NCBI GenBank assembly: GCA_950022655.1
Contig: OX465579.1
Coordinates: 75,279,193-75,343,192, forward strand
From: Alentia gelatinosa
Lineage: Eukaryota > Annelida > Polychaeta > Phyllodocida > Polynoidae
Length of the DNA stretch: 64,000 nucleotides
Direction of reading: 5' to 3'
The position numbers were made by a program, and so were the translations under genes. How positions within the stretch are numbered: position 1 is the first letter of the stretch; each line of letters begins with the position of its first letter. The notes below the pieces were generated by a model, which saw only the letters and a list, made by a program, of their open reading frames with translations, was not told where the DNA came from and made no database searches. Shown here piece after piece: positions 1 to 12,200 of this stretch.

Positions 1-184
1 GGAAACTGGACTTGGATAGAACTGTGCAACTAGGATATGAAATTGCTAATATCATAAAACTGAGATTGTGTTTCCTCATTTTGTCACTGATTTTGAGGGG
101 TGAGCCACATAGATAAAAAGTAGAAATTAGGATGCTCTTGAAATAAATTGACACATTTGTTGAAAACATCCATTTGTAACTCAC

Positions 185-220
185 CACTGGAAGTGTCTAC
201 TGATGTTGTTTCCACAGAGG
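185..220 (-). CDS. Exon A, type-1 reference copy (36 nt)
   Basis: The acceptor follows TTCTCTCT and a T-rich stretch ending TTTCTAG; the donor is GTGAGT. In phase it reads SVETTSVDTSS after a Thr codon split with exon C. With its flanking split codons, 8 of 12 residues are Ser or Thr. It shares a 13-base block, CTGTGGAAACAAC, with exon B and ACAACATCAG with exon E, so the exons look like diverged copies of one ancestral cassette. The 213-nt intron that follows leads to exon E of the next unit downstream. For this first copy the array leaves the window before that exon is reached. Confidence 0.72.
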
Positions 221-3200
221 CTAGAAATTAAATAGAGAGAACATCTTAAAAATAGGCCTTTGCCTCAATGAACTATCATAATGGGCATTGTTTTTCTATT
301 CTTATTTTTGTTGAGATAAAAAATCTTTGCACTGTGATGGAGATGGTCAACATATTTAAAAGTACCTTTCTGCTTCCGCTCCATAAAGAGTTCTATTCTT
401 AAGATAATTATCAAATTTTTCAATTCTATCAACTCATTCTACACAAATGCATCCTCTATCACAATGTTGAAAAAGGTTGCAAATTATCCATCTTAATTGT
501 TTATAATGGTTACTTAGAAAGGTCTATTGGTACTCACTCGAAGGAATTTCTGTTGAGGTTGGAGTCACCGATTCTGAAAGGTGATTTGAGACTCATGAGA
601 AAGGGCCATCAACATAGATCGATTCAGTATTGTCCAAACCTTTTAAGCTACTAGTAACAGCAATAGGATTCATCCTTATAAAAGATTCTGAATGAAAATG
701 AAGCTTACCTGTAGTGCTCAGTAGTGGGGTTGTTTCCACAGCTGCTAAAAGAAAAAAAAAGACATGAAGTTAGATTGAACTATATATGGCGGTGAAAATC
801 TCATCAATTTCCCTTTTGGCCCGACAGTTAAACCAAGAGTATTGTACACTCTGACTATCACAGCTTGTGACAAAATTGGATAAAGACCCTCCCCAATATG
901 TCCAAATTAGGTAGACTGGTTTAAATTTGATCACTACTAAGAATTATGTGTTATCTACAGGTTTCATTGAATATAGACCCTGCACTAGAAATCAAATGTG
1001 TGCTTGTGTAATTGATTAAAAGTACTTACAGGAAGAGCTCTCTTCTGATGTTGTAGGTGCTACAGACACTACAAAGGAAAGATCAAAGGACATTTTAGGA
1101 AACTGGACTTGGATAGAAATGTGCAACTAGGATATGAAATTGCTAATATCATAAAACTGAGATTGTGTTTCCTCATTTTGTCACTGATTTTGAGAGGTGA
1201 GCCATATAGATAAAAAGTAGAAATTAGGATGCTCTTGAAATAAATTGACACATTTGTTGAAAACATCCATTTGTAACTCACCACTGGAAGTGTCTACTGA
1301 TGTTGTTTCCACAGAGGCTAGAAATTAAAAAGAAAGAACATTTTAAAAATAGCCCTTTGCCTCATTGAACAATCATAATGTGCAATGTATTTCTATTCTT
1401 ATTTTTGTTGAGATAAAAAATCTTTGCATTGTAATGGAGATGGTCAACATATTTAAAAGTACCTTTCTGCTACCGCTCCATAGAGAGAACTATTCTTAAG
1501 ATAATTATCAAATTTTTCAATTCTATTAACTCATTCTACACAAATGCATCCTCTATCACAATGTTGAAAAAGGCTGCAAATTATCCATCTTAATTGTTTA
1601 TAATGGTTACTTAGAAAGGTCTATTGGTACTCACTGGAAGGAATTTCTGTTGAGGTTGGAGTTACCGATTCTGAAAGGTGATTTGAGACTCATGAGAAAG
1701 GGCCATCAACATAGATTGATTCAGTATTGTCCAAATCCTTTAAGCTACAAGTAACAGCAATAGGATTCCTCCTAATAAAAGATTCTGTATGAAAATGAAG
1801 CTTACCTGTAGTGCTCAGTAGTATGGTTGTTTCCACAGCTGCTAAAAGAAAAAATAAGACATGAAGTTAGATTGAACTATATATGGTGGTGAAAATCCCA
1901 CCAATTTCCCTTTTGGCCTGACAGTTGAACCAAGAGTATTGTACACTCGGACTATCACAGCTTGTGATAAAATTGGATAAAGACCCTCCCCAATATGTCC
2001 AAATCAGGTAGACTGGTTTAAATTTAATCACTACTAAGAATTATCTGTTATCTACAGAGGTTCATTGACTATAGACCCTGCACTAGAGATCAAATGTGTG
2101 CTTGTGTAATTGATTAAATGTACTTACAGGAAGAGCTCTCTTCTGATGTTGTAGGTGCTACAGACACTACAAAGGAAAGATCAAAGCACATTTCAGGAAA
2201 CTGGACTTGGATAGAAATGTGCAACTAGGATATGAAATTGCTAATATCATAAAACTGAGATTGTGTTTCCTCATTTTGTCACTGATTTTGAGAGGTGAGC
2301 CACATAGATAAAAAGTAGAAATTAGGATGCTCTTGAAATAAATTGACTCATTTGTTGGAAACATCCATTTATAACTCACCACTGGAAGTGTAACAGCAAT
2401 AGGATTCCTCCTTATAAAAGATTCTGAATGAAAATGAAGCTTACCTGTAGTGCTCAGTAGTGTGGTTGTTTCTACAGCTGCTAAAAGGAAAAATAAGACA
2501 TGAAGTTAGATTGAACTATATATGGTGGTGAAAATCCCATCAATTTCCCTTCTGGCCTGACAGTTGAACCAAGAGTATTGTACACTCTGACTATCACAGC
2601 TTGTGACAAAATTGGATAAAGACCCTCCCCAATATGTCCAAATCAGGTAGACTGGTTTAAATTTAATCACTACTGAGAATTATTTGTTATCTACAGAGGT
2701 TCATTGACTATAGACCCTGCACTAGAGATCAAATGTGTGCTTGTGTAATTGATTAAAAGTACTTACAGGAAGAGCTCTCTTCTGATGTTGTAGGTGCTAC
2801 AGGCACTACAAAGGAAAGATCAAAGCACATTTCAGGAAACTGGACTTGGATAGAAATGTGCAACTAGGATATGAAATTGCTAATATCATAAAACTGAGAT
2901 TGTGTTTCCTCATTTTGTCACTGATTTTGAGGGGTGAGCCACATAGATAAGAAGTAGAAATTAGGATGCTCTTGAAATAAATTGACACATTTGTTGAAAA
3001 CCTCCATTTATAACTCACCACTGGAAGTGTCTACTGATGTTGTTTCCACAGAGGCTAGAAATTAAAAAGAAAGAACATTTTAAAAATAGCCCTTTGCCTC
3101 ATTGAACTATCATAATGTGCAATGTATTTCTATTCTTATTTTTGTTGAGATAAAAAATCTTTGCATTGTTATGGAGATGGTCAACATATTTAAAAGTACC

Positions 3201-6200
3201 TTTCTGCTACCGCTCCATAGAGAGAACTATTCTTAAGATAATTATCAAATTTTTCAATTCTATCAAATCGTACTACACAAATGCATCCTCTATCACAATG
3301 TTGAAAAAGGCTGCAAATTATCCATCTTAATTGTTTATAATGGTTACTTAGAAAGGTCTATTGGTACTCACTGGAAAGAATTTCTGTTGAGGTTGGAGTT
3401 ACCGATTCTGAAAGTTGATTTGAGACTCATGAGAAAGGGCCATCAACATAGATCGATTCAGTATTGTCCAAACCCTTTAAGCTACTAGTAACAGCAATAG
3501 GATTCCTCCTTATAAAAGATTCTGAATGAAAATGAAGCTTACCTGTAGTGCTCAGTAGTGTGGTTGTTTCCACAGCTGCTAAAAGAAAAAATAAGACATG
3601 AAGTTAGATTAAACTATATATGGCGGTGAAAATCCCATCAATTTCCCTTTTGGCCTGACAGTTGAACCAAGAGTACTGTACACTCTGACTATCACAGCTT
3701 GTGATAGAATTGAATAAAGACCCTCCCCAATATGTCCAAATCAGGTAGACTGGTTCAAATTCAATCACTACTAAGAATTATCTGTTATCTACAGAGGTTC
3801 ATTGACTATAGACCCTGCACTAGAAATCAAATGTGTGCTTGTGTAATTGATTAAAAGTACTTACAGGAAGAGCTCTCTTCTGATGTTGTAGGTGCTACAG
3901 ACACTACAAAGGAAAGATCAAAGGACATTTTAGGAAGCTGGACTTGGATAGAAATGTGCAACTAGGATATGAAATTGCTAATATCATAAAACTGAGATTG
4001 TGTTTCCTCATTTTGTCACTGATTTTGAGGGGTGAGCCACATAGATAAGAAGTAGAAATTAGGATGCTCTTGAAATAAATTGACACATTTGTTGAAAACA
4101 TCCATTTGTTACTCACCACTGGAAGTGTCTACTGATGTTGTTTCCACAGAGGCTAGAAATCAAAAAGAGAGAACATCTTAAAAATAGCTCTTCGGCTCAA
4201 TGAACTATCATAATGTGCATTGTATTTCTTTTCTTATTTTTGTTGAGATAAAAAATCTTTGCATTGTAATGGAGATGGTCAACATATTTAGGAAACTGGA
4301 CTTGGATAGAAATGTGTAACTAGGATATGAAATTGCTAATATCATAAAACCGAGATTGTGTTTCCTCATTTTGTCACTGATTTTGGGGGGTGAGCCACAT
4401 AGATAAAAAGTAGAAATTAGGATGCTCTTGAAATAAATTGACACATTTGTTTAAAACATCCATTTGTAACTCACCACTGGAAGTGTCTACTGATGTTGTT
4501 TCCACAGAGGCTAGAAATTAAAAAGAGAGATCATCTTAAAAATAGCCCTTTGCCTCAATGAACTATAATAATGTGCATTGTATTTCTATTCTTATTTTTG
4601 TTGAGATAAAAATCTTTGCATTGTAATGGAGATGCTCAACATATTTAAAAGTACCTTTCTGCTTCCCCTCCATAGAGAGTACTACTCTTAAGATAATTAT
4701 CAAATGTTTCAATTCTATCAAATCGTACTATACAAATGCATCCTCTATCACAATGTTGAAAAAGGCTGCAAATTATCCATCTTAATTGTTTATAATGGCT
4801 ACTTAGAGAGGTCTATTGGTACTCACTCAAAGGAATTTCTGTTGAGGTTGAAGTTACCGATTCTGATAGGTGATTTGAGACTCATGAGAAAGGGCCACCA
4901 ACATAGATCAATTCAGTATAGTCGAAACCCCTTATGCTACTAGTAATCAGCAATAGGATTCCTCCTTATAAAAGATTCTGAATGAAAATTAAGTTTACCT
5001 GTTAAGCTCGGTAGTGTGGTTGTTTCCACAGCTGCTAAAAGAAAAAATAAGACATGAAGTTAGATTGAACTATATATGGTGGTGAAAATCCCATCAATTT
5101 AGATTGAATTATATATGGTGGTGAAAATCCCATCAATTTCCCTTCTGGCCTGACAGTTGAACCAAGAGTATTGTACACTCTGACTATCACAGCTTGTGAT
5201 AAAATTGGATAAAGACCCTCCCCAATATGTCCAAATCAGGTAGACTGGTTTAAATCTAATCACTACTTAGAATTATCTGTTATCTTCAGAGGTTCATTGA
5301 CTATAGACCCTGCACTAGAGATCAAATGTGTGCTTATGTAATTGATTAAAAGTACTTACAGGAAGAGCTCTCTTCTGATGTTGTAGGTGCTACAGGCACT
5401 ACAAAGGAAAGATTAAAGCACATTTCAGGAAACTGGACTTGGATAGAAATGTGCAACTAGGATATGAAATTGCTAATATCATAAAACTGAGTTTGTGTTT
5501 CCTCCTTTTGTCACTGATTTTGAGGGGTGAGCCTCATAGATAAAAAGTAGAAATTAGGATGCTCTTGAAATAAATTGACACATTTGTTGAAAACATCCAT
5601 TTGTTACTCACCACTGGAAGTGTCTACTGATGTTGTTTCCACAGAGGCTAGAAATTAAAAAGAGAGAACATCTTAAAAAAGCCCTTTGCCTCAATGAACT
5701 ATCATAATGTGCATTGTATTTCTATTCTTATTTTTGTTGAGATAAAAATCTTTGCATTGTAATGGAGATGCTCAACATATTTAAAAGTACCTTTCTGCTT
5801 CCCCTCCATAGAGAGTACTACTCTTAAGATAATTATCAAATGTTTCAATTCTACCAAATCGTACTATACAAATGCATCCTCTATCACAATGTTGAAAAAG
5901 GCTACAAATTATCCATCTTAATTGTTTATAATGGTTACTTAGAAAGGTCCATTGGTACTCACTCGAAGGAATTTCTGTTGAGGTTGGAGTTACCGATTCT
6001 GAAAGGTGATTTGAGACTCATGAGAAAGGGCCATCAACATAGATCGATTCAGTATTGTCCAAACCCTTTAAGCTACTAGTAACAGCAATAGGATTCCTCC
6101 TTATAAAAGATTCTGAATTAAAAATGAAGCTTACCTGTAGTGCTATGTATCGTGGTTGTTTCCACAGCTGCTGAAAGAAAAAATAAGACATGAAGTTAGA

Positions 6201-9200
6201 TTGAACTATATATGGTGGTGAAAATCCCATCAATTTCCCTTTTGGCCTGACAGTTGTACCAAGAGTATTGTACACTCTGACTATCACAGCTTGTGATAAA
6301 ATTGGATAAAGACCCTCCCCAATATGTCCAAATCAGGTAGACTGGTTTAAATTTAATCACTTCTAAGAATTATCTGTTATCTACAGAGGTTCATTGACTA
6401 TAGAACCTGCACTAGAGATCAAATGTGTGCTTGTGTAATTGATTAAAAGTACATACAGGAAGAGCTCTCTTCTGATGTTGTAGGTGCTATAGACACTACA
6501 AAGGAAAGATTAAAGCACATTTCAGGAAACTGGACTTGGATAGAAATATGCATCTAGGATATGAAATTGCTAATATCATAAAACTGAGATTGTGTTTCCT
6601 CCTTTTGTCACTGATTTTCAGGGGTGAGCCACATAGATAAAAAGTAGAAATTAGGATGCTCTTGAAATAAATTGACACATTTGTTGAAAACATCCATTTG
6701 TAACTCACCACTGGAAGTGTCTACTGATGTTGTTTCCACAGAGGCTAGAAATTAAAAAGAGAGAACATCTTAAAAATAGGCCTTTGCCTCAATGAACTAT
6801 CATGATGTGCATTGTATTTCTATTCTTATTTTTGTTGAGATAAAAAATCTTTGCATTGTTATGGAGATGGTCAACATATTTAAAAGTACCTTTCTGCTTC
6901 CGCTCCATAGAGAGTACTATTTTTAAGATAATTATCAAATGTTTCAATTCTATCAAATCGTACTACATACATGCATCCTCTATCACAATGTTGAAAAAGG
7001 CTGCAAATTATCCATCTTAATTGTTTATAATGGTTACTTAGAGAGGTCTTTTGGTACTCACTCGAAGGAATTTCTGTTGAGGTTGGAGTTACCAATTCTG
7101 AAAGGTGATTTGAGACTCATGAGAAAGGGCCACCAACATAGATCAATTCAGTATAGTCGAAACCCCTAATGCTACTAGTAATCAGCAATAGGATTCCTCC
7201 TTATAAAAGATTCTGAATGAAAATGAAGCTTACCTGTTGTGCTCGGTAGTGTGGTTGTTTCCACAGCTGCTAAAAGAAAAAATAAGACATGAAGTTAGAT
7301 TGAACTATATGGTGGTGAAAATCCCATCAATTTAGATTGAATTATATATGGTGGTGAAAATCCCATCAATTTCCCTTCTGGCCTGACAGTTGAACCAAGA
7401 GTATTGTACACTCTGACTATCACAGCTTGTGATAAAATTGGATAAAGACCCTCCCCAATATGTCCAAATCAGGTAGACTGGTTTAAATCTAATCATTACT
7501 TAGAATTATCTGTTATCTTCAGAGGTTCATTGACTATAGACCCTGCACTAGAGATCAAATGTGTGCTTGTGTAATTGATTAAAAGTACTTACAGGAAGAG
7601 CTCTCTTCTGATGTTGTAGGTGCTACAGGCACTACAAAGGAAAGATTAAATCACATTTCAGGAAAATGGACTTGGATAGAAATGTGCAACTAGGATATGA
7701 AATTGCTAATATCATAAAACTGAGTTTGTGTTTCTTCATTTTGTCACTGATTTTGAGGGGTGAGCCACATAGATAAAAAGTAGAAATTAGGATGCTCTTG
7801 AAATAAATTGACACATTTGTTGAAAACATCCATTTGTAACTCACCACTGGAAGTGTCTACTGATGTTGTTTCCACAGAGGCTAGAAATTAAAGAGAGAGA
7901 ACATCTTAAAAATAGCCCTTTGCCTCAATGAACTATCATAATGTGCATTGTATTTCTATTCTTATTTTTGTTGAGATAAAAAATCTTTGCATTGTTATGG
8001 AGATGGTCAACATATTTAAAAGTACCTTTCTGCTTTCGCTCCATAGAGAGTACTATTCTTAAGATAATTATCAAATGTTTAAATTCTATCAAATCGTACT
8101 ACATACATGCATCCTCTATCACGATGTTGAAAAAGGCTGCAAATTATCCATCTTAATTGTTTATAATGGTTACTTAGAGAGGTCTATTGGTACTCACTTG
8201 AAGGAATTTCTGTTGAGGTTGGAGTTACCGATTCTGAAAGGTGATTTGAGACTCATGAGAAAGGGCCACCAACATAGATCAATTCAGTATTGTCGAAACC
8301 CCTTATGCTACTAAAATCAGCAATAGAATTGCTCCTTATAAAAGATTCTGAATGAAAATGAAGCTTACCTGTTGTGCTCGGTAGTGTGGTTGTTTCCACA
8401 GCTGCTAAAAGAAAAAATAAAACATGAAGTTAGATTGAACTATATATAGTGGTGAAAATCCCATCAATTTTCCTTTTGGCCTGACAGTTGAACAGAGAGT
8501 ATTGTACACTCTGACTATCACAGCTTGTGATAAAATTGGATAAAGACCCTCCCCAATATGTCCAAATCAGGTAGACTGGTTTAAATTTAATCACTACTAA
8601 GAATTATCTGTTATCTACAGTGGTTCATTGACTATAGACCCTGCACTAGAGATCAAATGTGTGCTTGTGTAATTGATTAAAAGTACTTACAGGAAGAGCT
8701 CTCTTCTGATGTTGTAGGTGCTATAGACACTACAAAGGAAAGATTAAAGCACATTTCAGGAAACTGGACTTGGATAGAAATGTGCAACTAGGATATGAAA
8801 TTGCTAATATCATAAAACTGAGATTGTGTTTCCTCATTTTGTCACTGATTTTCAGGGGTGAGCCACATAGATAAAAAGTAGAAATTAGGATGCTCTTGAA
8901 ATAAATTGACACATTTGTTGAAACATCCATTTGTTACTCACCACTGGAAGTGTCTACTGATGTTGTTTCCACAGAGGCTAGAAATTAAAAAGAGAGAACA
9001 TCTTAAAAATAGCCCTTTGCCTCAATGAACTATCATAATGTGCATTGTATTTCTATTCTTATTTTTGTTGAGATAAAAAATCTTTGCATTGTTATGGAGA
9101 TGGTCAACATATTTAAAAGTACCTTTCTGCTTCCGCTCCATAGAGAGTACTATTCTTAAGATAATTATCAAATGTTTCAATTCTATCAAATCGTACTATA

Positions 9201-12200
9201 TACATGCATCCTCTATCACAATGTTGAAAAAGGCTGCAAATTATCCATCTTAATTGTTTATAATGGTTACTTAGAGAGGTCTATTGGTACTCACTCGAAG
9301 GAATTTCTGTTGAGGTTGGAGTTACCGATTCTGAAAGGTGATTTGAGACTCATGAGAAAGGGCCACCAACATACATCAATTCAGTATTGTCGCAACCCCT
9401 TATGCTACTAGTAATCAGCAATAGGATTCCTCCTTATAAAAGATTCTGAATGAAAATGAAGCTTACCTGTTGTGCTCGGTAGTGTGGTTGTTTCCACAGC
9501 TGCTAAAAGAAAAAATAAGACATGAAGTCAGATTGAACTATATATGGTGGTGAAAATCCCATTAAATTATATATGGTGGTGAAAATCCCATCAATTTCCC
9601 TTCTGGCCTGACAGTTGAACCAAGAGTATTGTACACTCTGACTATCACAGCTTGTGATAAAATTGGATAAAGACCCTCCCCAATATATCCAAATCAGGTA
9701 GACTGGTTTAAATCTAATCACTTCTTAGAATTATCTGTTATCTTTAGAGGTTCATTGACTATAGACCCTGCACTAGAGATCAAATGTGTGCTTGTGTAAT
9801 TGATTAAAAGTACTTACAGGAAGAGCTCTCTTCTGATGTTGTAGGTGCTATAGACACTACAAAGGAAAGATTAAATCACATTTCAGGAAACTGGACTTGG
9901 ATAGAAATGGGCAACTAGGATATGAAATTTTTAATATCATAAAACTGAGATTGTGTTTCCTCCTTTTGTCACTGATTTTCAGGGGTGAGCCACATAGATA
10001 AAAAGTAGAAATTAGGATGCTCTTGAAATAAATTGACACATTTGTTGAAAACATCCATTTGTAACTCACCACTGGAAGTGTCTACTGATGTTGTTTCAAC
10101 AGAGGCTAGAAATTAAAAAGAGAGAACATCTTAAAAATAGCCCTTTGCCTCAATGAACTATCATAATGGGCATCGTATTTCTATTCTTTTTTTTGGTTGA
10201 GATAAAAAATCTTTGCATTGTTATGGAGATGGTCAACATATTTAAAAGTACCTTTCTGCTTCCGCTCCATAGAGAGTACTATTCTTAAGATAATTATCAA
10301 ATGTTTCAATTCTATCAAATCGTACTACATACATGCATCCTCTATCACAATGTTGAAAAAGGCTGCAAATAATCCATCTTAATTGTTTATAATGGTTACT
10401 TAGAGAGGTCTATTGGTACTCACTCGAAGGAATTTCTGTTGAGGTTGGAGTTACCGATTCTGAAAGGTGATTTGAGACTCATGAGAAAGGGCCACCAACA
10501 TAGATCAATTCAGTATTGTCGAAACCCCTTATGCTACTAGTAATCAGCAATAGGATTCCTCCTTATAAAAGATTCTGAATGAAAATAAAGCTTACCTGTT
10601 GTGCTCGGTAGTGTGGTTGTTTCCACAGCTGCTAAAAGAAAAAATAAAACATGAAGTTAGATTGAACTATATATGGTGGTGAACATCCCATCAATTTAGA
10701 TTGAATTATATATGGTGGTGAAAATCCCATCAATTTCCCTTCTGGCCTGACAGTTGAACCAAAAGTATTGTACACTCTGACTATCACAGTTTGTGATAAA
10801 ATTGGATAAAGACCCTCCCCAATATGTCCAAATCAGGTAGACTGGTTTAAATCTAATCACTACTTAGAATTATCTGTTATCTTCAGAGGTTCATTGACTA
10901 TAGACCCTGCACTAGAGATCAAATGTGTGCTTGTGTAATTGATTAAAAGTACTTACAGGAAGAGCTCTCTTCTGATGTTGTAGGTGCTACAGGCACTACA
11001 AAGGAAACATCAAAGCACATTTCAGGAAACTGGACTTGGATAGAAATGTGCAACTAGGATATGAAATTGCTAATATCATAAAACTGAGATTGTGTTTCCT
11101 CCTTTTGTCACTGATTTTCAGGGGTGAGCCACATAGATAAAAAGTAGAAATTAGGATGCTCTTGAAATAAATTGACACATTTGTTGAAAACATCCATTTG
11201 TTACTCACCACTGGAAGTGTCTACTGATGTTGTTTCCACAGAGGCTAGAAATTAAAAAGAGAAAACATCTTAAAAATAGCCCTTTGCCTCAATGAACTAT
11301 CATAATGTGCATTGTATTTCTATTCTTATTTTTGTTGAGATAAAAAATCTTTGCATTGTTATGGAGATGGTCAACATATTTAAAAGTACCTTTCTGCTTT
11401 CGCTCCATAGAGAGTACTATTCTTAAGATAATTATCAAATGTTTCAATTCTATCAAATTGTACTACATACATGCATCCTCTATCACAATGTTGAAAAAGG
11501 CTGCAAATTATCCATCTTAATTGTTTATAATGGTTACTCAGAGAGGTCTATTGGTACTCACTCGAAGGAATTTCTGTTGAGGTTGGAGTTACCGATTCTG
11601 AAAGGTGATTTGAGACTCATGAGAAAGGGCCACCAACATAGATCAATTCAGTATTGTCGAAACCCCTTATGCTACTAGTAATCAGCAATAGGATTCCTCC
11701 TTATAAAAGATTCTGAATGAAAATAAAGCTTACCTGTTGTGCTCGGTAGTGTGGTTGTTTCCACAGCTGCTAAAAGAAAAAATAAGACATGAAGTTAGAT
11801 TGAACTATATATGGTGGTGAAAATCCCATCAATTTAGATTGAATTATATATGGTGGTGAAAATCCCATCAATTTCCCTTCTGGCCTGACAGTTGAACCAA
11901 GCGTATTGTACACTCTGACTATCACAGCTTGTGATAAAATTGGATAAAGACCCTCCCCAATATGTCCAAATCAGGTAGACTGGTTTAAATCTAATCACTA
12001 CTTAGAATTATCTGTTATCTTCAGAGGTTCATTGACTATAGACCCTGCACTAGAGATCAAATGTGTGCTTGTGTAATTGATTAAAAGTACTTACAGGAAG
12101 AGCTCTCTTCTGATGTTGTAGGTGCTACAGGCACTACAAAGGAAACATCAAAGCACATTTCAGGAAACTGGACTTGGATAGAAATGTGCAACTAGGATAT

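Larger units (their letters stand above)
1..4100 (-). repeat. Type-1 block a: units 1-4 and left edge
   Basis: Bases 1-184 are the downstream A-E intron of a unit cut by the window edge. Exon lower coordinates on the + axis (E spans 39 nt, the others 36) are: A 185, 1282, 3019; C 538, 1635, 3372; B 709, 1806, 2445, 3543; E 1030, 2128, 2767, 3865. The A copy at 2380 is truncated and C is missing there. B at 1806 has Ile for one Thr. Unit boundaries 2167, 2806 and 3904 match 17743, 18382 and 19480 at a constant offset of 15,576, so this block and the block at 17-19.5 kb share an ancestor that already carried the deletion. Confidence 0.85.

Noticed and set aside
365..391. A possible fifth exon of 27 nt (LSMERKQK-like) in the C-A intron
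   Set aside because: It has AG and GT at its ends and a length divisible by three, but no pyrimidine tract before the AG and a poor donor (GTACTTTT). Its residues are basic and unlike the other cassettes.
1069..1284. A 71-codon minus-strand frame filling the A-E intron, present in most units
   Set aside because: It starts at a GTG at the exon A donor, ends in the TAG of the exon E acceptor and is in a different frame from exon A. Read in the exon A frame, the intron has a stop within about 35 codons. It is an intronic shadow.
4704..4943. A 79-codon + strand open frame starting MFQFYQ, recurring in about half of the units
   Set aside because: It lies antisense to exon C and its introns. In many units the start ATG is ATT, and other copies carry internal disruptions. 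Its recurrence follows from the tandem repeat. No ribosome-binding or splice context supports it.
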